DNA of 57,736 nt from an uncultured Lachnospiraceae bacterium (lineage in GTDB: Bacteria > Bacillota > Clostridia > Lachnospirales > Lachnospiraceae), in the NCBI GenBank assembly GCA_900314445.1, contig OMVA01000052.1:1-57736 (forward strand), written 5' to 3'. Of this stretch, positions 16,600-25,317 are shown piece after piece. Every line of letters starts with the position of its first letter. Positions within the stretch are counted from its first letter, which is position 1. The notes below the pieces were generated by a model. The model did no database searches and was not told where the DNA came from. It saw only the letters and a list, made by a program, of their open reading frames with translations. The translations under genes were made by a program, and so were the position numbers.

Positions 16600-18093
16600 T
16601 TACTGAATGTCAAGGAATGACTTAACAACTGCTGGCATATCTTCCTTATCACAAACTGTCTTGTGAAGAACTTCAGCAGAACGAATGTCTTCGATAGCCT
16701 GAGGAATAGCAACACCAGATACCTTCTTCAGAGAATCGATGAGCTCGAAGTCTGTCTGCTTGTCGTAATCAGCATCCAGGGCTGTCATTACGGAACGAGC
16801 GAACTTGTATGGAGAAGCTGTGGAAGCAAGGAGTGTTGGAGTTTCATCATCTCCAGAATCCTTCTTGTAAGCATCATATACAGCAGCTGCTACTGCAGTA
16901 TGTGTATCCATTACATAACCATCTTCGTCATATACAGCCTTGATTTCTGCTGCAACTTCATCTGTTGATGCAAAGTTGCCGTAGAAGCAATCAAGATTCT
17001 TCTTCATTTCATCAGTAATTGTGTACTTACCTGTCTCGTTTAATTCCTTCATGAGTGCAGCATTCTTTTCAGCATCGTTACCAGCGATACGGTAGATGAG
17101 ACGCTCAAGGTTTGAAGAAATCAGAATATCCATTGATGGAGATGTGGTCAGAATGAAGTCACGGTTACGATCATATGTTCCTGTTGTAAAGAAATCATAG
17201 AGAACCTTATTGTCATTTGATGCACAAATGAACTTGTTAACTGGCATACCCATCAGGCTGGCATAGTAAGATGCAAGGATGTTACCAAAGTTACCTGTTG
17301 GAACAACAACGTTAATCTTATCTCCTGCCTTGATCTTGCCAGCAGCAATAAGTCTTGTGTAACCATATACATAGTAAACCATCTGTGGAACCAGACGTCC
17401 GATGTTGATTGAGTTAGCAGATGAAAACTGGTAACCAGCAGCAGAAAGTTCTGCAGCAAGTTCCTTATCCTGGAACATCTTCTTAACACCAGTCTGGGCA
17501 TCATCGAAGTTACCGGTGATACCAGCAACGAATGTGTTCTTACCACGCTCTGTTACCATCTGCTTTTCCTGAACTGGGCTTACGCCGTTCTTTGGATAGA
17601 AGACAGCAATCTTTGTACCAGGTACATCAGCAAAACCTGCAAGAGCAGCCTTACCTGTATCACCTGAAGTAGCTGTAAGAATTACGATGTCGTTATTGAT
17701 GTTGTTCTTCTTAGCAGCAGTAGTCATCAGGTATGGCAGGATGGAAAGAGCCATATCCTTGAAGGCAATTGTCTTACCATGGAAGAGCTCCATAATATAA
17801 GCACCATGATGATACTTAACAGGTACGAAAAGTTCGTCATCAAACTTTGCATCATATGCGCCGTTGATACAAGCCTTCAGCTCATCTTCTGTAAAATCAG
17901 TAAGCATAAGCTTCATTACTTCATAAGCTACGCCCTTATAATCCATCTTAGCAAGTTCATCAAAACTTACATCCAGGGCTGGAATCTGATCTGGCACAAA
18001 AAGTCCACCTTCATTTGCAAGACCTTTTAAAATAGCCTCAGATGCTGTAGCTGTTTCCTGTGCATTTCTTGTACTTCTGTAAACAAGTTCCAT
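16600..18093 (-). CDS. thrC: Threonine synthase, long form
   Basis: PLP enzyme converting O-phosphohomoserine to threonine. The 497 residues fit the longer class with an N-terminal YRSTRNAQ segment; the PLP lysine lies in GKTIAFKDMALS and the phosphate loop in TATSGDTGKAALAG. VVPTGNFGNILASYYA is also typical. The ATG follows AAGGAGATCACC. It lies 25 bases after the 3D-domain gene, so those two are probably cotranscribed. I looked for a T-box or threonine-type leader upstream and found none. Confidence 0.95.
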   Translation of the reverse strand: MELVYRSTRNAQETATASEAILKGLANEGGLFVPDQIPALDVSFDELAKMDYKGVAYEVMKLMLTDFTEDELKACINGAYDAKFDDELFVPVKYHHGAYIMELFHGKTIAFKDMALSILPYLMTTAAKKNNINNDIVILTATSGDTGKAALAGFADVPGTKIAVFYPKNGVSPVQEKQMVTERGKNTFVAGITGNFDDAQTGVKKMFQDKELAAELSAAGYQFSSANSINIGRLVPQMVYYVYGYTRLIAAGKIKAGDKINVVVPTGNFGNILASYYASLMGMPVNKFICASNDNKVLYDFFTTGTYDRNRDFILTTSPSMDILISSNLERLIYRIAGNDAEKNAALMKELNETGKYTITDEMKKNLDCFYGNFASTDEVAAEIKAVYDEDGYVMDTHTAVAAAVYDAYKKDSGDDETPTLLASTASPYKFARSVMTALDADYDKQTDFELIDSLKKVSGVAIPQAIEDIRSAEVLHKTVCDKEDMPAVVKSFLDIQ

Positions 18094-18118
18094 GGTGATC
18101 TCCTTCTAGTAAATGTGA

Positions 18119-18874
18119 TTAGTTCGCAGTATACAGAAATACATCTGCTTCCTGCTTACCAAAATTAAGTGCTTCCTGATGTGTATCAAAATATATATCA
18201 ATATGATTACCCTGAATAGCACCACCTCGGTCCTCCACCGTATAGAGCTGTCCATTGATAATCATTTGTGTACCGAATGAATATCTGGCGTCGGTTGCAA
18301 TGGTATGATTGGATGTGGCATGGGTACCCGCCGCCGTAATGCCATCTGTTTTACCACAACAACTTACACAAGGGCAATAACCAGTCAGAATAAATCTTCC
18401 TAAATAAGTACCCTGAGAAGAATCTGCTCTGGTAATTGTTCCTGGTGTTACGCCACCAGTTGTTGTAATGGTAATTTCTTTAATCTCATTTAGCTGATAT
18501 TTATCAGAACGACTCTTGGCCTTATCTCCAAAAGACTGTCCGCCAGATAAAAGCGATTCATTATTCTCTTTCAGAGTCATCATAGCTCTAAGATCTTTTG
18601 CATCATCATCTGATAAATTTGCATAAATATCTTCACTTGCATCTGTAGTGGTAGCCACAGCAGAAACCACCTCTGTAGTTCCCTGAAAGGCCTCTCTCTG
18701 ATAATGAGGTTGAAGTACTTCCTCCTCATCCAGTACAGATACAGATACCAGTTTACCAGGCTTCTCCTTGGCGAATCTTCCACCAAGTAAGGATGCGGCA
18801 ATAGCCAGCACGAGTCCACCTGCAACGATGACTGAAAGTATGGTCTTCCCTTTTCTTTTCGTACTTTTTTTCAA
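18119..18874 (-). CDS. Membrane-anchored 3D-domain protein (putative lytic transglycosylase-like)
   Basis: 251 residues. A basic start is followed by one membrane helix (ILSVIVAGGLVLAIAASLLG), a low-complexity linker of about 110 residues, and a C-terminal 3D domain from ~165: FILTGYCPCVSCCGKTDG, IATDARYSFGT, VEDRGGAIQGNHIDIYFD. Three conserved Asp of this fold (shared with MltA and the YabE/YocH group) are visible. It likely acts on peptidoglycan outside the membrane. The chosen TTG at 18874 sits 6 bases after GGGAGGGG; an earlier TTG (18901) has no ribosome site. G5 and SH3 domains found in relatives are absent. Confidence 0.85.
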   Translation of the reverse strand: MKKSTKRKGKTILSVIVAGGLVLAIAASLLGGRFAKEKPGKLVSVSVLDEEEVLQPHYQREAFQGTTEVVSAVATTTDASEDIYANLSDDDAKDLRAMMTLKENNESLLSGGQSFGDKAKSRSDKYQLNEIKEITITTTGGVTPGTITRADSSQGTYLGRFILTGYCPCVSCCGKTDGITAAGTHATSNHTIATDARYSFGTQMIINGQLYTVEDRGGAIQGNHIDIYFDTHQEALNFGKQEADVFLYTAN

Positions 18875-18947
18875 AGCCGTCCCCTCCCTGATAATCTGCA
18901 AAGATTATAACTTTATTCCCATATACGGTCAAGAATCCGTAAATAGG

Positions 18948-19904
18948 TTATATAACAGAAGGAATCGACTCATGAATAGTCTGCTTTAAGGTATCCACAT
19001 CCGTAATTGCGCAAACTTTACGGCGCAGACTGGATGAATTATGAATGCCTTCTGTATACCAGGCCACATGCTTTCTCATCTCTCTTACTGCAACATACTC
19101 TCCCTTCAGATCCACCATAAGATCAATCTGTCTGTCCAGCATATCTACAATATCTTTTCCACCAGGTCTCTCAAATTCCTGGCCCGCCAGAGCCGCTTTA
19201 ATCTCTGCGAAAATCCATGGATTTCCCTTGGCAGCTCGGGCAATCATAAAGCTGTCACAACCTGTTTCTTCCTTCATACGCAGCACATCGTCTGCAGACT
19301 TAATATCTCCATTACCGATAACTGGAATAGAAACCGCTTCCTTAACCCGGCGAATCACATCCCAGTTGGCATGTCCTGCATAATAGTCCTCCCTGGTTCT
19401 ACCATGCACCGCCACAGCACTGGCCCCGGCATCTTCCAACACCTTGGCGAATTCTGGAGCATTGATGGAGTCCTTTGTAAAACCCGCTCTGATTTTTACA
19501 GTGATTGGCACATGGGTTGCCTTAACCATGGCTGAAATAATCTCATGGGCCAGTTTCGGATTTGTCATGAGGCTGGAGCCCTCATGATTGTTAACAATCT
19601 TAGGAACTGGGCATCCCATGTTTACGTCGATAAAGTCAAAGCCTCTGTCCTGGAACTTGGCTGCCTGCTCTGCCATAATCTCTGGCTCATGTCCGAAAAG
19701 CTGAAGTCCAACTGGCTTTTCCTCCTCACTGGTTGCGGTAAGAAGTTCCGTTTTTTTATTTTCAAAGGAAAGACCTTTGGCACTGATCATTTCTGTCACC
19801 AGAAGGTCCACGCCACAGTCTTTGCATAAAAGACGAAATGGCAGGTCTGTAACGCCTGCCATTGGTCCAAGTATTAATTTGTTTTTTAAGTCAAGTTCTG
19901 TCAT
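18948..19904 (-). CDS. dus: tRNA-dihydrouridine synthase
   Basis: FMN- and NADPH-dependent reduction of uridine to dihydrouridine in the tRNA D-loop. About 318 residues: GPMAGVTDLPFRLLCK at the start, VNMGCPVPKIVNN with the catalytic Cys, VHGRTREDYYAGHANW, and IPVIGNGDI for flavin binding. The ATG at 19904 is chosen because the conserved core starts 13 residues later, as in homologues; the frame continues upstream as a TTG-initiated extension through a GCAAATG element. Upstream lies coaX. Which uridines are modified (DusB-like is most usual in Firmicutes) is not resolved. Confidence 0.93.
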   Translation of the reverse strand: MTELDLKNKLILGPMAGVTDLPFRLLCKDCGVDLLVTEMISAKGLSFENKKTELLTATSEEEKPVGLQLFGHEPEIMAEQAAKFQDRGFDFIDVNMGCPVPKIVNNHEGSSLMTNPKLAHEIISAMVKATHVPITVKIRAGFTKDSINAPEFAKVLEDAGASAVAVHGRTREDYYAGHANWDVIRRVKEAVSIPVIGNGDIKSADDVLRMKEETGCDSFMIARAAKGNPWIFAEIKAALAGQEFERPGGKDIVDMLDRQIDLMVDLKGEYVAVREMRKHVAWYTEGIHNSSSLRRKVCAITDVDTLKQTIHESIPSVI

Positions 19905-19949
19905 GAAAAAAGCACTCAAATTCTTTCTAAATACTATCTTAATAATCCC

Positions 19950-19997
19950 TGCAAATGAGTTTGGCCTAGATTTCAAGGAACGCGCAGTTCATTTACA
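19950..19997. repeat. Inverted pair of GCAAATG elements
   Basis: TGCAAATGAGTTTGGCC in plus orientation (19950-19966) and TGTAAATGAACTGCGCG in minus orientation (19981-19997), 14 bases apart, between coaX and dus. Confidence 0.75.
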
Positions 19998-20015
19998 TAT
20001 GGCTGATTTATATAA

Positions 20016-20780
20016 TTACTGCTTCTCGTAAATCAGGCGAAGTCCCTGAAGAGTAAGCTCTGGGTCATATACATCAATGGCATCCGTAGACTCAGAAATA
20101 AGTTTTCCAAGACCACCCGTTGCAATTACCTTAATTTCAGGAAGCTTTGCTTCTTCCTTCATCTTATTGATGATGTATTCTGTCTGACCAACATAACCGA
20201 AATAAATACCTGCCTGCATAGAGGAAACGGTATCTTTTCCTAAAATACTATCGCACTTTCTGATTTCAACTTCTGGAAGTTTGGCTGTTCCTCTCCAAAG
20301 AGCGTTGGCAGCAAGTCGAATACCAGGAGCTGTAACTCCTGCAGCAAATGTACCATCCGCTAAAATCAGGTCATGGGTTGTGGCTGTACCAAAGTCGATA
20401 ACGATGGCTGGTCCATCATAAAGTTCGTAAGCTGCAACAGCGTCCACAAGTCTGTCGGCACCCAGTTCCTTAGGATTTGGAATAGCAAGACGAATGCCTG
20501 TCTTGATGCCTGGTTTTACCAGCACTGGAATGATATCAAAATACTTGATAATCGCACTGATTAAAGAATGGTTGATATCAGGTACAACGGAAGAAATAAT
20601 TGCGGAGTTGATCTGGTCAAAAGTATAACCATTCATCTGCAGCCATTCTCCAAGAAATACACCGTACTCATCAGATGTACGAGATGTCTGTGTAATCATT
20701 CGGAACTGACGAATCAGATCCTTACCATCAAAAAGTCCTACTGTAATATTTGTGTTTCCTACGTCGATAGCAAATAACAT
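20016..20780 (-). CDS. coaX: Type III pantothenate kinase
   Basis: First step of coenzyme A synthesis, phosphorylating pantothenate. 254 residues with the ASKHA fold: [17 protein letters not shown] (phosphate loop), [16 protein letters not shown] (pantothenate site) and [12 protein letters not shown]. The ATG at 20780 follows AAAGGAAAAAAAT. A 17-base hairpin (CGGTACC / GGGACCG) sits between this gene and its upstream neighbour at 20803-20819. It is probably cotranscribed with the small gene at 20825-21154. Confidence 0.95.
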   Translation of the reverse strand: MLFAIDVGNTNITVGLFDGKDLIRQFRMITQTSRTSDEYGVFLGEWLQMNGYTFDQINSAIISSVVPDINHSLISAIIKYFDIIPVLVKPGIKTGIRLAIPNPKELGADRLVDAVAAYELYDGPAIVIDFGTATTHDLILADGTFAAGVTAPGIRLAANALWRGTAKLPEVEIRKCDSILGKDTVSSMQAGIYFGYVGQTEYIINKMKEEAKLPEIKVIATGGLGKLISESTDAIDVYDPELTLQGLRLIYEKQ

Positions 20781-20824
20781 ATTTTTTTCCTTTCGATACG
20801 GTCCCAGTGGTACCGTTCAATGTT

Positions 20825-21154
20825 CTAGCAGTAAAGCTGATAATATGCTTCAATTCTTTCGAAGAGCTGGCGCTTTTCTCCTTTTACCTGCTCTAATTTA
20901 AGGCCACTTCCAATTCGATCGAAATATGGATCATCCTCTTCTCCGGAAGATACCATAGTTATGGAACCATTGTCATCAAAATATACAATTACAATTCCAC
21001 CAACTTCTTCTGTGAACATAACGCAAAGAATCTGCATTTCCTGCTGCAATTCCTTTGGACAGTCCTGAAAGTCAGGATTCCAAAAGAACTTCCTTGTATA
21101 CTTAGAAGCACTACAAAGAATCTGATGTGGATTTAACTCAGATAAGTTTACCAT
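20825..21154 (-). CDS. Conserved hypothetical protein, 109 residues
   Basis: Short soluble acidic protein with no signal peptide or membrane helix. It has an N-terminal segment NPHQILCSASKYTRKFFWNP, a central hydrophobic strand EVGGIVIVYFDDNGSITM, and a C-terminal helix QLFERIEAYYQLYC. I believe similar small proteins are found next to coaX or dapB in Lachnospiraceae, but I cannot name the family with certainty. The ATG at 21154 follows AAAGGGAAAACACT; 19 in-frame codons upstream lack a ribosome site. It lies between dapB and coaX on the same strand. No function is proposed. Confidence 0.75.
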   Translation of the reverse strand: MVNLSELNPHQILCSASKYTRKFFWNPDFQDCPKELQQEMQILCVMFTEEVGGIVIVYFDDNGSITMVSSGEEDDPYFDRIGSGLKLEQVKGEKRQLFERIEAYYQLYC

Positions 21155-21243
21155 AGTGTTTTCCCTTTCAAAATGTATTGCTAACGATTTTTCCGTTTGC
21201 AAAGCGAGCAATCAAAACCCTAACAACATTCGTGTTGTGGTAA

Positions 21244-22005
21244 TTACATGGCAGCGATTACGTCGCTCATGTCATACATGCCAGCCTTCTTACCTGCCAG
21301 GAAGATTGCTGCGGAAATGGCACCATTACCGAAGATAGAACGAGAATAAGCTGTATGCTTAATTTCGATTACTTCATCTGGTCCTGCAAAGATCACATCA
21401 TGAAGTCCTGGAATAGAACCTGCACGAATTGCTGAAATACCAATTTCATTTTCAGGTCTCTTTTCACGACGCTGAGATCTGTCATAAACATATTCATACT
21501 TACCATCTGCTGCTTCATTGATGGCATCTGCCAGGGCAAGAGCTGTACCAGAAGGTGCATCCAGCTTGTTGTGATGATGTTCTTCAATGATTTCAATGTC
21601 ATATCCCTTGTTAGAGAATACATCAGTTGCTGTCTTCAGCATCTTGATAATTGTATTAATCCCCAGAGACATGTTTGCTGACTTAAGAACAGCAATCTTA
21701 GCTGCTGCTTCTCTTACGTGATCAAGCTGTTCTGTAGAAAGACCTGTTGTGCAAAGAACAACTGGAAGATTCTTTTCAACCGCTGCATCCAGCATTGCAT
21801 CTACAGCCTTTGCTGATGAGAAATCAATAACTACATCTGCTTCCACATCACATTCTGCAAGACTCTTAAATACAGGGAATGCTGCTGTGCCATCATCAAA
21901 TACATCAACACCTGCAACGATTTCTGCATCCTGCATGTCGGCAACAAGGCCTGCAATTACTTTACCCATACGACCACTAGAGCCATTCATAATAATTCTT
22001 GTCAT
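21244..22005 (-). CDS. dapB: 4-hydroxy-tetrahydrodipicolinate reductase
   Basis: Second committed step of lysine and diaminopimelate synthesis, using NAD(P)H. 253 residues: N-terminal IIMNGSSGRMGK dinucleotide fold; the substrate motif EEHHHNKLDAPSGTAL with catalytic His and Lys; and a C-terminal RSIFGNGAISAAIFL. The ATG follows AAAAAGGAATAAATACT. It lies 85 bases after dapA and should share its transcript and lysine riboswitch, although a strong hairpin attached to a GCAAATG element stands in the gap. Confidence 0.96.
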   Translation of the reverse strand: MTRIIMNGSSGRMGKVIAGLVADMQDAEIVAGVDVFDDGTAAFPVFKSLAECDVEADVVIDFSSAKAVDAMLDAAVEKNLPVVLCTTGLSTEQLDHVREAAAKIAVLKSANMSLGINTIIKMLKTATDVFSNKGYDIEIIEEHHHNKLDAPSGTALALADAINEAADGKYEYVYDRSQRREKRPENEIGISAIRAGSIPGLHDVIFAGPDEVIEIKHTAYSRSIFGNGAISAAIFLAGKKAGMYDMSDVIAAM

Positions 22006-22030
22006 AGTATTTATTCCTTTTTTAAAAGCA

Positions 22031-22064
22031 GCGTCGGTCTACAAGTTCCCTTGTATACCGACGC
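22031..22064 (-). other. Strong hairpin between dapA and dapB
   Basis: GCGTCGGT.TACAAG pairs with CTTGTA.ACCGACGC around a 4-base loop, with one mismatch (about 15 paired positions). On the minus strand it is followed by TGCTTTTAAAAAAGG, only a short T run, so it could be a leaky terminator or a stability element. Its 5' side overlaps the GCAAATG element at 22060-22076. Confidence 0.55.
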
Positions 22065-22076
22065 ATCTCATTTGCA
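22060..22076 (-). repeat. GCAAATG element copy
   Basis: TGCAAATGAGATGCGTC on the minus strand, between dapA and dapB, running directly into the hairpin at 22031-22064. Confidence 0.75.
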
Positions 22077-22090
22077 TAAATTTTGTTTAC

Positions 22091-22996
22091 TTAGAACTGA
22101 ATTCCGTATTCGCGCATTGCCTTTTCAAGAACTGCTGCATGTGCTGGTTCCATCTCTGTCATTGGAAGACGAACCTTACCATTTGACTGAGGCTTACCAT
22201 TTGACATCTTAACAAGCTTTGAAGCGTACTTAACTGGAATTGGGTTAACTTCGCTGAAGAGTGCATGACAAAGGTCAATAGCCTTAAGCTGCAGTCTCTG
22301 TGATTCAGCGATATCACCTTCCAGATACTTCATAACTACATTATGGGTATCTTCCGGAATAATGTTAGCTGTTACGGAGATAACACCGATACCACCAAGA
22401 GAAAGAAGTGGTGTAATCTGATCATCATTACCTGAGTAGATGTCAATGCATCCATCTGCAAGTGCTGCAAGAGTAGCAACCTGAGAAATGTTTCCGCTTG
22501 CTTCCTTGATCGCTACAATGTTTTCAACATTCTTTGCCAGTGTAACTGCTGTAGCTGGCTCAATGTTTGTACCTGTTCTTGAAGGAACATTGTACATGAT
22601 GATTGGAAGGCTAACGGATTCAGCAATCTTTGTGTAGTGCTGAATGAGGCCGTTCTGTGTAGCCTTATTATAGTATGGAGTTACAACCAGCAGTCCGTCT
22701 ACACCGCTCTTTTCAGCTTCCTGAGAAAGTTCGATTGCAGAAACTGTATCATTGGAACCTGTACCAGCGATAACCGGGATTCTACCATTTGCATGTTCTG
22801 CAATAACAGCGATTGCCTTCAGGTGCTCTTCCACTGTAAGTGTAGCTGCTTCGCCAGTTGTACCACAAGCGATGATAGCATCTGTTCCATGTTCTACATG
22901 ATAATCAACCAGGTCTCTCAGTCCATCATAATCAACTGTAAGATCATCGTTGAAAGGTGTAATCATCGCAACACCTGAGCCCTTAAAAATAGACAT
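22091..22996 (-). CDS. dapA: 4-hydroxy-tetrahydrodipicolinate synthase
   Basis: Condenses pyruvate with aspartate semialdehyde, the entry step to lysine and the peptidoglycan precursor diaminopimelate. 301 residues, a TIM barrel: ACGTTGEAATL, VVTPYYNKATQNGL, IIMYNVPSRTGTN (catalytic Tyr), and IVAIKEASGN (Schiff-base Lys). The ATG follows AAGGAGGACAAAGAAT. It is the first gene behind the lysine riboswitch at 23091-23268 and is followed by dapB. Confidence 0.97.
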   Translation of the reverse strand: MSIFKGSGVAMITPFNDDLTVDYDGLRDLVDYHVEHGTDAIIACGTTGEAATLTVEEHLKAIAVIAEHANGRIPVIAGTGSNDTVSAIELSQEAEKSGVDGLLVVTPYYNKATQNGLIQHYTKIAESVSLPIIMYNVPSRTGTNIEPATAVTLAKNVENIVAIKEASGNISQVATLAALADGCIDIYSGNDDQITPLLSLGGIGVISVTANIIPEDTHNVVMKYLEGDIAESQRLQLKAIDLCHALFSEVNPIPVKYASKLVKMSNGKPQSNGKVRLPMTEMEPAHAAVLEKAMREYGIQF

Positions 22997-23025
22997 ATTC
23001 TTTGTCCTCCTTAATTAACGCACGA

Positions 23026-23050
23026 ACGGACCGGAAAAACTCCGGTCCGT
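23026..23050 (-). promoter_or_regulatory. Expression-platform hairpin of the lysine riboswitch
   Basis: ACGGACCGGA and TCCGGTCCGT form a perfect 10-bp stem with a 5-base loop (GTTTT on the minus strand). It is followed by TTCGTGCG rather than a T tract, so it is not a textbook terminator. The dapA ribosome site lies about a dozen bases downstream. It is the most obvious switching structure between aptamer and gene. Confidence 0.55.
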
Positions 23051-23090
23051 GAAGTCAACAGTCTTAAGTAATACTGTAAATCTTAACATT

Positions 23091-23268
23091 CCGTAGCTCT
23101 CCATCGTTGGGTGCTTTTTCCCGTTGATGACAGTCCTAAAGATTTTCTCCCCAGAACCAGCAGACAAGGATCTGTGTACTTGCCCACTTCGGCGGATTTA
23201 CCTTTCTCCAGTCTTCATCTGCCACAGCGGCATCACACTGGATACTTATCGCGTCCGCGCCTCTACAT
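23091..23268 (-). ncRNA. Lysine riboswitch (L box) upstream of dapA
   Basis: The minus strand carries the conserved blocks in order: GTAGAGGCGCG, GATAAGTA, CCAGTGTGATGCC, an AAAGG...TCCGCCGAAG segment, GTCTGCTGG, TCTGGGG, GGACTGTCA and the closing ATGGAGAGCTAC. GTAG at the 5' end and CTAC at the 3' end form stem P1. The span of about 178 nt is normal for this class. Lysine binding should reduce dapA-dapB expression. Upstream of it, toward 23380, I see only a variant GCAAATG element at 23354. Confidence 0.93.
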
Positions 23269-23353
23269 AATACTCGTCCATATTATCACTGCCTCAAAAC
23301 CTTGTCAATTGCATGATTCGGACATTTATATCCTTTTTTCCTGTCTCTTTTAT

Positions 23354-23370
23354 GGCAAATAAATTATGCC
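23354..23370 (+). repeat. GCAAAT element variant
   Basis: GGCAAATAAATTATGCC, upstream of the lysine riboswitch and next to the end of the SpoU methyltransferase gene. It keeps the dyad ends but has A for G after AAAT. Confidence 0.4.
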
Positions 23371-23382
23371 TTTCAGGAAACT

Positions 23383-24276
23383 TTACATGTTTTCTCCTGC
23401 AGCAATTAATCTCTGTCTTTCTGTTTCGAATAAGACCACAGTAGCAGATACCGCTGCATTAAGAGATTCTGTTTTTCCCTGCATTGGAATGCGGATTTTT
23501 CTACTTGCTCTTTCTGCCACGGAATCGGTAAGTCCATTTCCCTCATTTCCAATCAAAAATCCACTTGGCTCTGTGAAATCTCTTGTGTAGAAAGTATCTC
23601 CTGCCAGATGCATAGCATAAATGGCAATCCCCTCCTTGGCACAACGGTCCATGGCTTCCAGGAAATCCTCTTCCCGATCAAAACTGATATAGGGGAGACG
23701 GAAGGAAGCGCCCATGGTAGATCTAACAACCTTAGGTTGCAGAGGACTTGCAGAACCATTTCCAATGAGAATGCCCGTGGCACCTGCTGCTTCAGCCGTT
23801 CTGAAAATTGTTCCCATATTTCCAGGATCCTGCAGGTGATCCAGCAGCACCAGAAGAGGTGTTTTCTCTCCTCTGCCCATTACATCCTCCCAGGTCCATT
23901 CCGGCTGGGACACCAGAGCAAGAATTCCCTGAGGATTCTTGGTTCCAGACATCTTTTCCATTACCGTATCTGAAACATAAAAACCGATTCCTGCTTCTTC
24001 CGCTTCCTGCATCTTCTGCAAAACCGCAGTACTCACCCGGTCCTCATCGCCAGCCTTCCCAGCGTCTAGCTGATTCTTCACAAGATTCTCTTTCAAAGCC
24101 TGGGTCCAGTAAAGTGAAAGCAAAGTTCCCTCTGGAATTTCCGCGCACATGCGAGGTCCCTCCACAAGAAAAGCCTTAGCCGCCTTTCTCTCACTTTCCT
24201 TATTCATCAGCTTCACGATGGTCTTTACTCTTTCATTCTTCACCGATGAAATATAATTTGACTTACCTTCTAACAT
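23383..24276 (-). CDS. TrmH/SpoU-family RNA 2'-O-methyltransferase
   Basis: Methylates a ribose 2'-OH of rRNA or tRNA. 297 residues: an N-terminal substrate-binding part (SSVKNERVKTIVKLMNKESERK, typical of RlmB-like proteins) and a C-terminal SPOUT knot with LLDHLQDPGNMGTIFRTAEA (motif 1), LIGNEGNGL (motif 2) and IRIPMQGKTESLNAAVSATV (motif 3). The ATG follows GGAAAAGAT. It comes 54 bases after pfkA, separated only by a palindromic pair of GCAAATG elements that abuts the pfkA stop. The target nucleotide is unknown. Confidence 0.9.
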   Translation of the reverse strand: MLEGKSNYISSVKNERVKTIVKLMNKESERKAAKAFLVEGPRMCAEIPEGTLLSLYWTQALKENLVKNQLDAGKAGDEDRVSTAVLQKMQEAEEAGIGFYVSDTVMEKMSGTKNPQGILALVSQPEWTWEDVMGRGEKTPLLVLLDHLQDPGNMGTIFRTAEAAGATGILIGNGSASPLQPKVVRSTMGASFRLPYISFDREEDFLEAMDRCAKEGIAIYAMHLAGDTFYTRDFTEPSGFLIGNEGNGLTDSVAERASRKIRIPMQGKTESLNAAVSATVVLFETERQRLIAAGENM

Positions 24277-24302
24277 ATCTTTTCCATTTCTTTTTTATCT
24301 TT

Positions 24303-24330
24303 TGCAAATGAACTGCGCAGTCCATTTGCC
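24303..24330. repeat. Overlapping palindromic pair of GCAAATG elements
   Basis: TGCAAATGAACTGCGCA in plus orientation (24303-24319) and GGCAAATGGACTGCGCA in minus orientation (24314-24330) share a central TGCGCA, forming one palindrome. It directly abuts the pfkA stop codon (24331-24333). Confidence 0.88.
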
Positions 24331-25317
24331 CTATCTTACCATAAGACCAGAAACACGGTACATGAATGGCTCTACATCCTTAAACATGTTCAGGGCCTCC
24401 GTAATTGGATAACCTACAATCTTATCCTCATGAACCGCAATAATCTCGTCCACTCTGCCCTCTGCAAGTTCTTCCACAGCAAAGGCTCCCATAAGAGAAG
24501 CCAGCATTCTGTCCTTGGCGGATGGACTGCCGCCACGCTGGAGATAGCCCAGGATAGTGGCTCTTGTTCCCACACCAGTCTTATCCTGAATGGCCTTGGC
24601 AATTTCATAAGTATGACCAATGCCCTCGGCATTGATAATAATGTGATGTGTCTTACCCTTGGCGCGAGTCTCAATGACATGGCTGGAGATTCGGTCAATG
24701 AGTGCAGGCATATTTCCATCAAACATTTCTGGAATCAGAATGTCTTCCGCTCCATTGGCAATACCACACCAAAGAGCAATATAACCAGCACCACGTCCCA
24801 TTACTTCCACAATGGATACACGCTCATGAGATGAAGATGTATCACGAATTTTATCAATGGCATCCATGGCTGTATTGACTGCGGTATCAAAACCGATGGA
24901 ATAATCCGTGCAGGCAACGTCATTATCGATGGTAACTGGAATACCAATTACACGAATACCAAGTTCCTTCAGTCTTCTGGCACCTTCAAAGGAGCCATCT
25001 CCACCAATAACAATCAAAGCATCAATGCCTGCAGATTTCAGCTGGGCCGCTCCCGCCTTCTGGCCTTCCAGTGTTCTAAATTCATCACATCTGGCCGTAT
25101 AAAGGAAAGTTCCACCACGCTGAATAATATCAGAAACATCATTCTTGTTGAGGGAAATAAAATCTCCTTCAATCAGGCCATGAAATCCCTTCTGGACACC
25201 AATAACTTCCATCTTTGATTTTGCTGCTGTTCTTACTACTGCACGAATAGCCGCATTCATTCCTGGTGCATCTCCACCACTTGTCAGAACTGCAATTCTC
25301 TTAATTTGCTGCTCCAT
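24331..25317 (-). CDS. pfkA: ATP-dependent 6-phosphofructokinase
   Basis: Commits fructose 6-phosphate to glycolysis. 328 residues starting MEQQIKRIAVLTSGGDAPGM; VIGGDGSFEGARRL carries the Gly associated with ATP rather than pyrophosphate use, TIDNDVACTDYSIGFDTA holds the catalytic Asp, and VMGRGAGYIAL binds substrate. The ATG overlaps the stop of dnaE by one base (TAATG), so the two are translationally coupled, an arrangement widespread in Firmicutes. Upstream in-frame codons fall inside dnaE and are rejected. Confidence 0.96.
   Translation of the reverse strand: MEQQIKRIAVLTSGGDAPGMNAAIRAVVRTAAKSKMEVIGVQKGFHGLIEGDFISLNKNDVSDIIQRGGTFLYTARCDEFRTLEGQKAGAAQLKSAGIDALIVIGGDGSFEGARRLKELGIRVIGIPVTIDNDVACTDYSIGFDTAVNTAMDAIDKIRDTSSSHERVSIVEVMGRGAGYIALWCGIANGAEDILIPEMFDGNMPALIDRISSHVIETRAKGKTHHIIINAEGIGHTYEIAKAIQDKTGVGTRATILGYLQRGGSPSAKDRMLASLMGAFAVEELAEGRVDEIIAVHEDKIVGYPITEALNMFKDVEPFMYRVSGLMVR

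Noticed and set aside
18094..18118. T-box or attenuator before thrC
   Set aside because: Only 25 bases separate thrC from the preceding gene, and no AGGGTGG T-box word or terminator is present.
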